DNA of 64,000 nucleotides from Bacteroidaceae bacterium (GCA_017650105.1 JAGCFO010000026.1:1-64000); one strand, 5' to 3'. Counted from the first letter of the stretch, positions 43,687 through 54,049 are shown. Made by a program: numbers and translations. Notes: generated from the sequence alone by a model not told the origin.

Positions 43687-45012
43687 TTAGCGGCAAATGT
43701 ATTCCAGATAGTCGGTGACAGCTTTCAGGCAAGTGGGGCAGAAAGGATAGGCCAAGGCGCGCATCAGACAGTTCTCGTAAGGGCGCCAGACTCCGTGTTC
43801 CAGATAGCCTCCCCCTTCGGCAAACGATTCTCCGAAGATGGAATCGGGCTCAGCCTTCTCTTTTGCCCAAGGTTTGGAGGAAATGTCGGTGAGGGTAGTA
43901 AGGTTTGCCTCGTATGGCTCCACTCCCGGCTGGTATTGTTCCGAGATGTTGTTTCCTATCTCCACGTACTCGTCGCCAAGCCCAAGCATCTGATGTCCAA
44001 ACTCATGCACGTGAACGGCTCCCGAACTTCCGAATCTGTCGTGTCCTGCCCCGATGCCGTAGAAGTTGTAGATGCCTCCTCCTCCGTATTTGTCGGAGTT
44101 TGTCAGCACGTAGATATAGTCGTATGGAGCGTGCCCTGCAATGTCGCGCACAGCCTGAAAGTCGCGCGTCATCTGATAGCGGTTCGAATTGAAAGTGTCG
44201 TAGGCGATTTTCATATTCGTTGCAAACCATTTGTTTTCAGACGGTATGCTCACACCGCTCTCCTTCGAGGGAGCCCAGACCATACGGATGTTTACCCGGT
44301 TCTGATTGGATGTCCAAGGCTCGAAGCGGAAGAATTCGCTGATGAAGAGCCGGCAGTCGTCGAGGAACCTGTCTTTTTCATTCTCGGTGTATCCTTCAGG
44401 CAAAAGTACGATGTCGAGACAATGCTGTGTGGCACCCGCTACGTGCAGATCCTGCACCTCGTAAACCGGGCTGAAGGCACGCACGAAAGGATTGTCGGTG
44501 CGGATAGGATACTCGAATTTCTTTTCCCAAGGCTGGTGTTTCAGTCCTCGCTTCTTAGTCTCCGTCACCGAAAGACGAGACCAAATCTGGGCTACGGCAT
44601 TGTGCTTGGGGTAGGGGAACACGACTGATTCGGGCATTCCCGTAGGCACCGACGAAGCTTCCGGCTCGCAGCGCCACTCGTCCCACAACGTGCAGTAGTG
44701 ATAAGAGTAGATTTCCTTCCCCGAAGCCTCGTCGACGAGCACAAAGCGCTGAGTACCATAGTTAAACGAGTCGGTGAGCGAAACGTGCGAGCCTGCGAAG
44801 TAAGGCTCTTGCTTCAGTTCGTCGAAGAAGTACATTTCGTTGAGCGAGTCGCCGCAATGATAGAAGTCGAGACGCATCGTCTTGTCGTAGAAATAGTCGT
44901 CGAAGCTTATCGGCTCGGCAGCGCGGGGCGTCGGCGTAGTTTCGTGAGCCGACTTGCAGCCTGCGACAGCAAGAGTCAGCGCCAGAAGAGGAAGGATGGA
45001 AGATTTTTTCAT
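43687..45012 (-). CDS. M64-family peptidase, lipoprotein
   Basis: The 441-residue protein has a signal sequence with lipobox AVAGC (Cys 19). The catalytic zinc motif HEFGHQMLGLGDEY lies near residues 333-346, where His-Glu-x-x-His and the distal Asp match the M64 (IgA-peptidase-like) family. An N-terminal beta domain of about 150 residues precedes the protease part. It is expected to be an envelope-attached metalloprotease. The true substrate is unknown, since most M64 members are not proven IgA proteases. A TAAATTTG element lies 26 bp upstream. Confidence 0.87.
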   Translation of the reverse strand: MKKSSILPLLALTLAVAGCKSAHETTPTPRAAEPISFDDYFYDKTMRLDFYHCGDSLNEMYFFDELKQEPYFAGSHVSLTDSFNYGTQRFVLVDEASGKEIYSYHYCTLWDEWRCEPEASSVPTGMPESVVFPYPKHNAVAQIWSRLSVTETKKRGLKHQPWEKKFEYPIRTDNPFVRAFSPVYEVQDLHVAGATQHCLDIVLLPEGYTENEKDRFLDDCRLFISEFFRFEPWTSNQNRVNIRMVWAPSKESGVSIPSENKWFATNMKIAYDTFNSNRYQMTRDFQAVRDIAGHAPYDYIYVLTNSDKYGGGGIYNFYGIGAGHDRFGSSGAVHVHEFGHQMLGLGDEYVEIGNNISEQYQPGVEPYEANLTTLTDISSKPWAKEKAEPDSIFGESFAEGGGYLEHGVWRPYENCLMRALAYPFCPTCLKAVTDYLEYICR

Positions 45013-45037
45013 TTGCGATGAGTTGTGGTTCTGGCTG

Positions 45038-45045
45038 CAAATTTA
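45038..45045 (-). promoter_or_regulatory. -7 promoter element (TAAATTTG) for the M64 peptidase
   Basis: CAAATTTA on the plus strand reads TAAATTTG on the minus strand, 26 bp before the ATG at 45012. Confidence 0.55.
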
Positions 45046-45090
45046 CGAAAAAAGAAGTGAAACGACAAATTGTTTTACCCATCAAAAAAG

Positions 45091-45153
45091 GTGGAGAAGG
45101 AATCTCGCGATATGAAGAAAGAATCTCGCCGTATGAAGAAGGAATAATTTTTT
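45091..45153 (+). repeat. 21-bp modular repeat, locus D (three contiguous units)
   Basis: Units at 45091-45111, 45112-45132 and 45133-45153 begin GTGGAGAAGGAA, ATGAAGAAAGAA and ATGAAGAAGGAATAATTT. The first two end CTCGCGAT and CTCGCCGT. The last two units keep the same module order as two adjacent units of locus B. Confidence 0.8.
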
Positions 45154-45314
45154 TTCTTTGAGCATTTTTCATCCCGATGAGCGGATGCTCTGTAAAGGCT
45201 TTCACGGACTCAAAACGGCTATGCTTTCATGCTCCGATTCCGAAGAGAGAGGGCAGGAATCAGCCCTTTAAAAATTAATAAGGAGAAGCAGGGAAGAAAA
45301 AATGTTAATTTTTA

Positions 45315-45344
45315 TTTGTGTTTACAAAAAACGCTATATCTTTG
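45315..45344 (+). promoter_or_regulatory. Promoter for the starch-utilisation operon (TTTG...TATCTTTG)
   Basis: TTTG at 45315-45318 and TATCTTTG at 45337-45344 are separated by 18 bp, close to the Bacteroidetes -33/-7 spacing. This is one of the best promoter matches in the window. The ATG follows at 45383. Confidence 0.7.
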
Positions 45345-45382
45345 CTCGGTTTAAATAGAATCGTGAAAAACATTCTAAAGCT

Positions 45383-46717
45383 ATGGAAAAACGTAAATTG
45401 TCTTTTCTTCAGATGTTTAATCTGAGTTTCGGCTTCTTTGGCGTGCAGATTGCCTACGCGTTGCAGAGCGCCAATATCAGCCGTATTTTTGCCACTTTGG
45501 GCGCCGATCCTCATCAGCTCAGCTTTTTCTGGATACTTCCCCCGCTGATGGGAATGATTGTCCAGCCCCTCATAGGCAAGTGGAGCGACCGAACGTGGTG
45601 CCGCTGGGGCAGACGCAAGCCCTATCTGCTTGTGGGAGCGTTAGTTGCCGTGCTCGTGATGGCCTTCCTTCCTAATGCGGGAAGCCTGAATCTGTCCACC
45701 GCCTACGTCTTCCTCGGGCTGAACGCTGCTATGTGGTTCGGCCTGTTCTCGCTTATCTTCCTCGATACCAGCATAAACGTTGCTATGCAGCCTTTTAAGA
45801 TGATGGTGGGCGATATGGTGAACGAGGAGCAGAAGACAGAAGCATATAGCATCCAGTCGTTCCTGTGCAACGCAGGCTCGCTGTTCGGATATCTGTTCCC
45901 CATCTTCTTCACCTGGATAGGCATCAGTAACACGGCCCCCGAGGGCGTGGTGCCCGACTCGGTGAAGTGGAGCTTCTACTGCGGCGCAGCTCTCCTTATT
46001 CTTTGCGTGCTGTTCACGTTTGTCAAAGTGAAGGAGATGCCCCCGAAGGAATATGCTGAGTTTCACGGAATAGATCCGGCAAAGGCAGAAGAGAAGAAAG
46101 ACAATCCGGGCTTCATCAAGCTGCTTGTGCATGCCCCCAAGACGTTTTGGACCGTAGGCCTCGTGCAGTTCTTCTGCTGGGCGGCATTCCTCTTTATGTG
46201 GACTTACACCAACGGAGCTATTGCCGACACTTGCTGGCACACGCACGACGTCAGCTCTGCCGACTATCAGGCAGCCGGCAACTGGGTGGGCGTGCTCTTT
46301 GCCGTGCAGGCCATAGGCTCGCTCTGCTGGGCTCTGCTCATTCCGCGCTTTAAGTCGCACCATACTTCCTACATCGTAAGCCTTCTTGCCGGCGCTGTGG
46401 GGTTTGTCTCGACAGCATTCATCCACAATCAGTACCTCCTTTTCATCAGCTATTTCCTCATCGGATTTGCTTGGGCAGCTATGTTGGCACTCCCGTTTAC
46501 CATTCTCACCAACTCTCTGCACGGAGAGCATATGGGCACATATCTGGGTTTGTTCAACTGCACCATCTGCCTTCCGCAGATAATCGCTGCAGCCTGTGGA
46601 GGACTCCTCCTGAAAGCCCTCGGAGGCACACAGGTGAGCATGCTTGTGGCAGCGGGAGTGCTGCTCATACTGGGCTGTTTTGCAGTCCTTTTGGTGAAGG
46701 AAAAGAAGAATCAATAA
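45383..46717 (+). CDS. MFS (GPH/SLC45-like) sugar transporter
   Basis: The 444-residue protein has about 12 membrane segments. Sugar-transporter signatures follow: GVQIAYALQSANISRI near the start, QPLIGKWSDRTWCRWGRRKP near 55-75, and FAWAAMLALPF further on, typical of the SLC45/GPH group that carries disaccharides such as maltose or sucrose. It should move starch oligosaccharides or maltose from periplasm to cytoplasm. It begins the starch locus behind a strong promoter, and susC follows 42 bp later, probably on the same transcript. Confidence 0.87.
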   Translation: MEKRKLSFLQMFNLSFGFFGVQIAYALQSANISRIFATLGADPHQLSFFWILPPLMGMIVQPLIGKWSDRTWCRWGRRKPYLLVGALVAVLVMAFLPNAGSLNLSTAYVFLGLNAAMWFGLFSLIFLDTSINVAMQPFKMMVGDMVNEEQKTEAYSIQSFLCNAGSLFGYLFPIFFTWIGISNTAPEGVVPDSVKWSFYCGAALLILCVLFTFVKVKEMPPKEYAEFHGIDPAKAEEKKDNPGFIKLLVHAPKTFWTVGLVQFFCWAAFLFMWTYTNGAIADTCWHTHDVSSADYQAAGNWVGVLFAVQAIGSLCWALLIPRFKSHHTSYIVSLLAGAVGFVSTAFIHNQYLLFISYFLIGFAWAAMLALPFTILTNSLHGEHMGTYLGLFNCTICLPQIIAAACGGLLLKALGGTQVSMLVAAGVLLILGCFAVLLVKEKKNQ

Positions 46718-46759
46718 CATTACCTATTTACAAATAATCATTCATTAACCAGTTTCTTT

Positions 46760-49700
46760 ATGGAAAAGAAAAAAATCGTATTCAGATTCTTGTGCATCAT
46801 GCTTTTGGGCATGATGAGCACAAGCGTATTCGCTCAAGGCGGATACACGGTGAAGGGAACGGTTTCTGACGACATGGGTCCGCTCGTCGGTGTCAACGTC
46901 GCTGAGAAGGGTACCAGCAACGGTACTTCGACCGACTTGGACGGAAACTTCACCCTCAAGGTTGCCGATGCAAATTCGATTATCGAAATCAGTTACATTG
47001 GCTACTCACCCGTTTCTTTCAAAGCTTCTCAGGTTCCCAGCCATATCGTGCTGAGCGAAGACAGTGAGCTGCTGGAAGATGTCGTTGTCATCGGTTACGG
47101 TACCGTTAAGAAAGAGGACCTTACCGGTTCTGTTGCGGCAGTAAAGGCTGACCAGCTGAACAAGGGTATCGTGTCGTCGCCTACAGACCTTCTGAAAGGC
47201 AAGTCGGCAGGCGTTGTCCTCACCAGCGGTGACGGAGCCCCGGGTTCATCGTCAACCATCCGTATCCGTGGAGGTTCGTCCCTGAAGGCAAGCAACGATC
47301 CTCTTATCGTCATCGACGGACTTCCCGTCAGCAACGATGGTATCGACGGCACAAGCAGCGCTCTTTCGTCCATCAACCCAAGCGATATTGAGAGCTTCAC
47401 GGTGCTGAAAGATGCTTCTGCTACCGCTATCTACGGTTCGCGTGCATCAAACGGTGTCATCATGATTACCACGAAGAAGGGTTCAAAGTTTGACGGAGGA
47501 ACTCCTCACGTTGACGTGGACTTTACTTCCTCTCTCAGCCAGAACACAAAGTATGTGGATGTGCTCAGTGCCGACGAACTGCGCTCTCTTGTGGAAAAAC
47601 TCTACGGCACAGAGTCGGCGGCATACGGCCTTCTGACCGATGCAAACACCAACTGGCAGAAGGAAATCTACCAGCTTGCCCAGACTTATGAGGCAAATGC
47701 CTCCGTTCGCGGCAAAGTGGGTGACAAGCACAACTATATGCCCTATCGTGTCAGCCTCGGCTACCTCGATCAGCAGGGAACACTTCGGACATCGAAGATG
47801 GCTCGTGAGACCTTCTCGGCAAACCTCACGCCTACGCTTCTCGACGAACATCTGACAATCAACTTGAACTCTAAGTTGATGAATATGGATACTCGTTTCG
47901 CTAATAATGATGCCATCAGTGCTGCAAAATCGTACGACCCGACGAAACCCGTATACGATGAAAACGGTCTGAACGGATACTCATGGTGGAACTACGGGAA
48001 GGGAACTCCTACCATCGACAACTGCAATACAATGTCAAATCAGAACCCAGTGGCTCTGCTGAATGACAAGAAAGACCTCAGCAATGCAAAGCGTTTCATT
48101 GGAAATGCCCAGTTCGACTATAAGATTCACGGTTTTGAGGATCTGCGTCTCAACCTGAACCTCGGTATCGACCATACTTCTTCAAAGGGTACTGTCGATG
48201 TGGCACCGGGTACAGAGCAAACCTTACATAACACAAAGGAAAGCGGTTCGGGCTACCATAAGAACTATTCCCAGCAACGTACGGACAAAACGCTGGAAAT
48301 GTATGCTGACTACAGCCACGACTTCGGGAAATCGTTCTTCGACATCATGGGCGGTTACAGCTGGCAGCATTTCTATAAGGAATCGTTCAGCGAAAACTTT
48401 AAGGCTGACGGCACACCTGAAACGGCTTTGGATTATTATTTGAGCAATCCTCGCACAAGTAAAACGGAGTATTACCTTGTCAGCTTCTTCGGACGTGCTA
48501 ACTACAGTTACGACAATCGTTACATGATTACGGCTACTCTCCGTCGTGACGGTACCAGCCGCTTCCAGAATAACAAGTGGGGCCTCTTCCCCTCTGTTGC
48601 TTTAGGATGGAACATCAAGAACGAGAGCTTCCTGAAGGACAATGACGCACTCAGCACCCTCAAGCTTCGTCTTAGCTATGGACAGACAGGTCAGCAGGAT
48701 TTGCAGAGTGGAGACTATCCTACGCTCTCAACTTATACGTACAATACGAATCAAAGTATGTACTTCTTTGGCGATCGAATCGTAACTCCTCTTCGCCCTG
48801 ATGGTTACAATGCAGACCTGAAGTGGGAAACGACAACTACCTATAATGTCGGAATTGACTACGGTGTTGCTGGAGGAAGAATCTACGGAACCATTGATGC
48901 ATATAAGCGCCACACGAAAGACCTTCTGAACTACACCCCCGTTGCTGCTGGAGCCAACTTGTTCAACTATCTCGATGCAAACATCGGTGATTTGGAGAAT
49001 CAAGGTGTGGAATTGGAAGTAAATGTCATTCCCGTTGAAACACCGGATCTTACTTGGACTGCAGGATTCAACGTTGCTTATAACAAAACAGTCATTACCC
49101 GTCTGACTACCGATGACGAACGTGAAGACTATTATGGTGTTCCTACTGGTGAAAACATTGCTGGTGGTGTGGGTAACAAAATCCAAATTCACCAGACAGG
49201 GCAGGCTCCTTCCAGCTTCTTCGTTTACCAGCAGGTTTATGACTTGGAAGGCAAACCTATCGAGGGTATGTATGTTGATAAGAATAAGGATGGCATCATC
49301 AATGATGCAGACAAATATTGCTACAAGAAAGCTGCTCCTGACTTTACCTATGGCTTCAACACCACTCTCAACTACAAGAATTGGACGTTGGCTGCCAGCG
49401 CTCATGCTAGTACGGGTAATTATTTGTATAACAACATCTCCTCTAACGGCGACTTGTTGACCGACCTTGCAACCAACGGCTTTGTAAACAACCGTTATCG
49501 TACGGCAGAAGAGCATAATTTTGCCAATTTCGCACAATACTGGAGCGATATGTATATACAGAATGCTTCCTTCCTGAAACTCGACAACATTACCTTGAGC
49601 TATCTCTTCAATCTGAAGGGACATCATAGACTGAGCGTCTTCGGTACTGTTCAGAACGTTTGCACGATTACTGCTTACCAAGGAATCGATCCCGAAATCT

Positions 49701-49771
49701 TCAGCGGTATTGATAATAACATGTATCCACGTCCTCGTATTTACATGCTTGGTCTGAAGTATAATTTCTAA
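46760..49771 (+). CDS. susC: SusC/RagA-family TonB-linked outer-membrane transporter
   Basis: The 1003-residue protein has a signal peptide ending SVFAQG, a carboxypeptidase-regulatory-like domain (YTVKGTVSDDMGPLVGVNV), and a TonB-box-like region EDVVVIGYGTVKKEDLTGSV near residues 108-127. The plug carries IRIRGGSSLKASNDPLIVID and the barrel is large, ending LGLKYNF. It imports oligosaccharides captured by SusD through the outer membrane with energy from TonB. It lies 12 bp before susD. The starch assignment comes from the downstream SusE/F-like and SusG-like genes. Confidence 0.92.
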   Translation: MEKKKIVFRFLCIMLLGMMSTSVFAQGGYTVKGTVSDDMGPLVGVNVAEKGTSNGTSTDLDGNFTLKVADANSIIEISYIGYSPVSFKASQVPSHIVLSEDSELLEDVVVIGYGTVKKEDLTGSVAAVKADQLNKGIVSSPTDLLKGKSAGVVLTSGDGAPGSSSTIRIRGGSSLKASNDPLIVIDGLPVSNDGIDGTSSALSSINPSDIESFTVLKDASATAIYGSRASNGVIMITTKKGSKFDGGTPHVDVDFTSSLSQNTKYVDVLSADELRSLVEKLYGTESAAYGLLTDANTNWQKEIYQLAQTYEANASVRGKVGDKHNYMPYRVSLGYLDQQGTLRTSKMARETFSANLTPTLLDEHLTINLNSKLMNMDTRFANNDAISAAKSYDPTKPVYDENGLNGYSWWNYGKGTPTIDNCNTMSNQNPVALLNDKKDLSNAKRFIGNAQFDYKIHGFEDLRLNLNLGIDHTSSKGTVDVAPGTEQTLHNTKESGSGYHKNYSQQRTDKTLEMYADYSHDFGKSFFDIMGGYSWQHFYKESFSENFKADGTPETALDYYLSNPRTSKTEYYLVSFFGRANYSYDNRYMITATLRRDGTSRFQNNKWGLFPSVALGWNIKNESFLKDNDALSTLKLRLSYGQTGQQDLQSGDYPTLSTYTYNTNQSMYFFGDRIVTPLRPDGYNADLKWETTTTYNVGIDYGVAGGRIYGTIDAYKRHTKDLLNYTPVAAGANLFNYLDANIGDLENQGVELEVNVIPVETPDLTWTAGFNVAYNKTVITRLTTDDEREDYYGVPTGENIAGGVGNKIQIHQTGQAPSSFFVYQQVYDLEGKPIEGMYVDKNKDGIINDADKYCYKKAAPDFTYGFNTTLNYKNWTLAASAHASTGNYLYNNISSNGDLLTDLATNGFVNNRYRTAEEHNFANFAQYWSDMYIQNASFLKLDNITLSYLFNLKGHHRLSVFGTVQNVCTITAYQGIDPEIFSGIDNNMYPRPRIYMLGLKYNF

Positions 49772-49783
49772 TCGAAAAAAGAT

Positions 49784-51391
49784 ATGAAAACTATGAAAAA
49801 GAATATATTAGCCATTTTTGGGATAGCCATCAGCATGGTCTTCGGACTTAGCTCATGTGTTGGTGATCTTGAAGTCACTCCCATTGACGAGAATATTGTT
49901 CTGCCAGAGGATGTGCTCAACTCACAGGCTGCCTTTGAAAGTCTGTTAGCAAAGTGCTATCAGGGACTTTGCTGTTCTGGTTCTTTCGGTCCTGACGATG
50001 TTGCCGACATGGATGGTATTGACGGTGGCTTCGGACAATATATGCGCGCCTTGATAAACATGGAAGAATTGTCCACCGATGTGATAACTTGTTGCTGGAA
50101 TGACGGAAACATCGCCGACATTCACAACTTGTCTTGGAACAGCTCGAATGAGTTCTCCTTGTCCATGTATTATCGTATCTATTATCAGATAAGTATTTGC
50201 AACGAATTCATTCGTCAAAGTAAGGCCACGACTATCGAAGGATATACGAACAAGGCTGCTTATATGGCAGAAGCTCGTGCGTTACGACTCTTATCTTATT
50301 ATCATGCCATTGACATGTTCGGTAATGTACCTTTTGCTACCGAAGACAACAGTGTTGGTTCGGAAGGTCCTGATCAGATTAAACGAGCCGACCTTTTCAA
50401 CTGGATGGAAACCGAAGCAAAAGAGCTTCTTGATGGCACAGACTTGGCAGAAGTAGGCAAGAACGAATATGGACGTGCAGATAAGGGTCTGGTTCAAATG
50501 ATACTTGCAAAACTGTACCTGAATGCTGAAATATGGAAGGGTGAGGCAATGTATGACAAGTGCGCTTCACTGTGCGAAACGATTATTTCCGAGTATCCTC
50601 TCCACTCTAATTGGTCCGACCTCTTCTGTGCCGACAATCACCTCTTCTCGAAGAATACCACTTATCCCGGCGGTGATGAGATTATCTTCCTGTCTCCGCA
50701 GGATGGCATGGTTCTTCAGTCGTATGGTTCGACAAACTTCCTTGTCTTTGCTTCTACTTGGGCTGTTAAAGGAGACACAGACGACCGTATCATGGATGCA
50801 GCCGCTTTGGGTATTTCTTCCGGTTGGTCTGGCTTGAGCCTCACAGGAGCCTTTACCAGCAAATTTGCCGAGAAAGATGTACGCGCAGCCTTCTTTAAGG
50901 GAGGATTCGGCCAGTATATTGATGAGCTTCGCGACAATATTGGCGGTTCCAATGGATGGAAATCTATGAAGTACAAAAATGTCAACCACGATGGTTCTGA
51001 AGCTCAGGCAGCCGGTTTCGTGGATGTTGATTTCCCCGTATTCCGTAGTGCCGACGCTTACTTAATGTATGCTGAATGTGCTGCACGTGGTGCTGCCGAC
51101 AAGACTAAAGGACAGAAATACCTGAATGCTATCAGTAACCGTGCAGGTATCGGTGACTTGGCTCTTACGCTTGATAATATAATTGATGAGCGAGGACGTG
51201 AACTTTATCTCGAGGGCCATCGTCGTCAGGATCTTATCCGCTTCGGACTCTTCACTACATCCAAATACCTTTGGGAGTTCAAGGGTGGCGTAGGCGAAGG
51301 GACTGAAGTTTCCAGCATCTACAATCTCTATCCAATTCCTTCGGGCGAACTCAATGCCAACGGCAAGTTGTCACAGAATGAAGGTTTTTAA
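49784..51391 (+). CDS. susD: SusD/RagB-family surface glycan-binding lipoprotein
   Basis: The 535-residue lipoprotein has a lipobox GLSSC (Cys 25). The helical SusD architecture follows: AAFESLLAKCYQGL near the start, YMAEARALRLLSYYHAIDMF near residue 162, and DERGRELYLEGHRRQDLIRF near 465. It sits on the SusC barrel as a lid and delivers starch oligosaccharides to it. An alternative start three codons downstream (ATG at 49793) would give a shorter n-region. The SusE/F-like gene follows 37 bp later. Confidence 0.92.
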   Translation: MKTMKKNILAIFGIAISMVFGLSSCVGDLEVTPIDENIVLPEDVLNSQAAFESLLAKCYQGLCCSGSFGPDDVADMDGIDGGFGQYMRALINMEELSTDVITCCWNDGNIADIHNLSWNSSNEFSLSMYYRIYYQISICNEFIRQSKATTIEGYTNKAAYMAEARALRLLSYYHAIDMFGNVPFATEDNSVGSEGPDQIKRADLFNWMETEAKELLDGTDLAEVGKNEYGRADKGLVQMILAKLYLNAEIWKGEAMYDKCASLCETIISEYPLHSNWSDLFCADNHLFSKNTTYPGGDEIIFLSPQDGMVLQSYGSTNFLVFASTWAVKGDTDDRIMDAAALGISSGWSGLSLTGAFTSKFAEKDVRAAFFKGGFGQYIDELRDNIGGSNGWKSMKYKNVNHDGSEAQAAGFVDVDFPVFRSADAYLMYAECAARGAADKTKGQKYLNAISNRAGIGDLALTLDNIIDERGRELYLEGHRRQDLIRFGLFTTSKYLWEFKGGVGEGTEVSSIYNLYPIPSGELNANGKLSQNEGF

Positions 51392-51428
51392 TAGTACTGT
51401 ATCAACAACAAATAAATATTTCTGAAAA

Positions 51429-54017
51429 ATGAAAAAATATTTATCCTTAGCTCTTATTGCCGTCTTCGGGCTCTTCTGGTCCTGTTCCGACGACAATATT
51501 GTAGCCGTATATGATCCTGCTAATGCAACGGTTCCTACTCTGGGCAACATCTCCGGTGTTGAACTCACCGAGGATGGTGATGCTATCATCACTACATACG
51601 ATGAGGCTACTTTCGGGCTGGATGTTCCCAGAGGATATACTCTGTATGCAGCTAAGTCGGGTACCAATTTCGATCCGATGGTAAAGGTGTCTTCAACCAT
51701 AAAAGAAGGTAAAATAACTATCAAGCAGACAGCCCTCAATTCACTTATCTTGAATATGGGCGGAATAGCAGGAGAACCATTCTCCCTTGATTTCAAACTC
51801 GTCGCAAATGCCTTGACAGACAAAAGCGTTGAAATCGCAATTGCAACTGTCGAGTCAAATGTCGTTACGGCATCTTTCACTCCGTATGATGCTGAAATGC
51901 TTGACAAAGACAAGTTCCCGACAGCCTATATTCCTGGAGGCTATCAGGCCAAGGGAGATGGTGGAAGCGGCTGGGTATTCACCGACGAACAATACCTCTA
52001 TGATTATGAAGGTACGAATGTCTATACCGGTTTGGTAGACTTCTACGAGGTTGGTGCTGCTGGCTTGGACTATGGCTTCAAATTAACGCTTGCTCCTACA
52101 TGGGATGAAGGTGACTTTGGAGCACCCACCGGTGTCACTCTTGAGAGTGAGCCTTCTGTTGTAGAACTGAAACAGAAACCGTCAGACCCCGAAAACGACA
52201 ATATCTTGTGCTTCGACTCTCATCGTTATTATATGTTCTCATTTGAACCCTCAGCCAAGAAGTTGACAAAGATGTATGCATTTGACAACGTCGGTATTGT
52301 CGGAGAATTCAACGGATGGAATGCAGCAGATGAAAACTGCAAGATGACATATAATAAGTATTATCATCGCTTCTATATCGACTGGACATTTGCTGATGCT
52401 ACTAAGCTCAAATTCACTTGCGATGATGCATGGGATCAGAACTGGGGTGTTGACTGTGCTCCAGGTGGCGCTGATATTCCAGTTGAGGCAGGTTCCTATC
52501 GTATTTATCTTGACCTGAACAAGTTGACATATGATTTCAACTCAAATATGTACGGTAAGGATGAGCCTGGTGGTCAGGCAGTAGAACCTGAACCTGAGCC
52601 TACTTATCAGGGCTGGGGTATCATCGGAAGCTTCAATGAGTGGAACGGTGATGTTCCTATGACGGAAGCTGACGGTGTTTGGACCGGATATGTCAATCTT
52701 GATGCCGATGCCGCTTGGAAGCTCCGCAAGGATGCAGATTGGGCTGAGAACCTCGGTGGTGCGTTTGCAGCCCTTGGTGAGCCATTTACAGCAGTTTCGG
52801 CAGGCGACGACATTAAAGTTGGACAAGGAGGTTTCTTCAAGGTTGTCTATGACAGCAACGCAGGAACAATCACCGTTTCGGAAGGTAACGTATGGTCACT
52901 CATTGGAACACTTAACGGCTCAAATTGGGATACCGACTATTTCTGCACAGAAGTGGATGGAAAATGGGTTAGCCCAGAGTTTACCATTGAAGAAGAACAA
53001 GCATTCAAATTCCGTTACAACCTGAGCTGGGATGTAAACTTCGGTGGTGTGTTTGTCAACTTCGACGAGCCTTTCGAGGCTGTAGCCGGAGGTGCCGACA
53101 TCAAACTTCCTGCCGGTAAGTATATCGCTACCCTCGATCCTGAAGCAAAGACAATCGTAGTTGTGAATGCATCAAAATCATGGGGCGTTATCGGCAACTT
53201 CAACGGTTGGGCCGAGGATGTGGATATGACGGAGGTTGTTCCAGGCGTTTGGGTTAGTCCTGTCATTGAACTCACCGAAGGCTGGAAGATTCGTTATGAT
53301 GACGGCTGGGAGGTGAACAGAGGAGGAGCCACTCCTTCTGAGGCTGGTGTAGCAGTAGCTGCAGTTCCCGGTGGAAGCGACATCAATCTTGCCGGCGCCT
53401 ACAGTGTTGTCTACAACGCTAATAGCGAAGTAATATACACGCTGCGTTGGGGCGTTGTCGGGAGCATTGCCAGCATTGATGGATTCAACTGGAATGCAGA
53501 CGTTCCTATGAACCTCGGCACCGATGGTAAATGGTACAGTACTCCTATGGCTCTTACCACTGAAGATAGGTTCAAGATTCGAGAGTTTGCAGGTTGGGAC
53601 AACAATCGTGGAGGCGAGTGTGCTGCTATTGGTGAGCCTTTCGCTGTAACTGCTGGTGGTAGTGATATGTTCGTTCCTGCAGATGGAGTTTATATGCTGG
53701 TTTACGATGCAGCTAACGAGACAATTGAGCTCACCACTAACTTCTGGGGCCTAATCGGAAACTTCAATGGTTGGAGTGCTGATGTTTTTATGACAAATCT
53801 CGGCAATGGAGTTTGGGCAGCCTATAATCAGACGTTTGAAGGAGGATGGAAAATCCGCCAGGCTACAGGTTGGGACAACAATCGCGGAGGTGTGTTTGCT
53901 GAGTCCGGAATTCCTTTCGAGGTAACTAACGGAGGAGCCGATATAGACACAGGCGGTGCTACTATTGACATCGTTTACGACTCTGCTGCAGAGACGATTA
54001 CGGCTACTGCTCGTTGA
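51429..54017 (+). CDS. SusE/SusF-like starch-binding lipoprotein with six tandem binding repeats
   Basis: The 862-residue lipoprotein has lipobox GLFWSC (Cys 19). An N-terminal SusE-type Ig-like domain follows (PTLGNISGVEL to about residue 150), then a linker domain. Six repeats of about 90-100 residues start near 285, 394, 487, 583, 672 and 772. Each has a pattern such as WGxIGxFNGW early, a Trp in WKIR or FKFR in the middle, then GWDxNxGG and a Gly-rich turn. These match the starch-binding modules of SusE/SusF. Known SusE and SusF have two and three, so this protein is longer. It should tether starch on the cell surface. A terminator follows, ending the first unit. Confidence 0.85.
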   Translation: MKKYLSLALIAVFGLFWSCSDDNIVAVYDPANATVPTLGNISGVELTEDGDAIITTYDEATFGLDVPRGYTLYAAKSGTNFDPMVKVSSTIKEGKITIKQTALNSLILNMGGIAGEPFSLDFKLVANALTDKSVEIAIATVESNVVTASFTPYDAEMLDKDKFPTAYIPGGYQAKGDGGSGWVFTDEQYLYDYEGTNVYTGLVDFYEVGAAGLDYGFKLTLAPTWDEGDFGAPTGVTLESEPSVVELKQKPSDPENDNILCFDSHRYYMFSFEPSAKKLTKMYAFDNVGIVGEFNGWNAADENCKMTYNKYYHRFYIDWTFADATKLKFTCDDAWDQNWGVDCAPGGADIPVEAGSYRIYLDLNKLTYDFNSNMYGKDEPGGQAVEPEPEPTYQGWGIIGSFNEWNGDVPMTEADGVWTGYVNLDADAAWKLRKDADWAENLGGAFAALGEPFTAVSAGDDIKVGQGGFFKVVYDSNAGTITVSEGNVWSLIGTLNGSNWDTDYFCTEVDGKWVSPEFTIEEEQAFKFRYNLSWDVNFGGVFVNFDEPFEAVAGGADIKLPAGKYIATLDPEAKTIVVVNASKSWGVIGNFNGWAEDVDMTEVVPGVWVSPVIELTEGWKIRYDDGWEVNRGGATPSEAGVAVAAVPGGSDINLAGAYSVVYNANSEVIYTLRWGVVGSIASIDGFNWNADVPMNLGTDGKWYSTPMALTTEDRFKIREFAGWDNNRGGECAAIGEPFAVTAGGSDMFVPADGVYMLVYDAANETIELTTNFWGLIGNFNGWSADVFMTNLGNGVWAAYNQTFEGGWKIRQATGWDNNRGGVFAESGIPFEVTNGGADIDTGGATIDIVYDSAAETITATAR

Positions 54018-54049
54018 GTAGGAAAACGTTAAAATCGTTAATATGTAAA

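Noticed and set aside
45641..46720. 359-residue minus-strand frame opposite the MFS transporter
   Set aside because: It is fully antisense to a clear 12-segment transporter, is Cys/His-rich in a random way and has no promoter.
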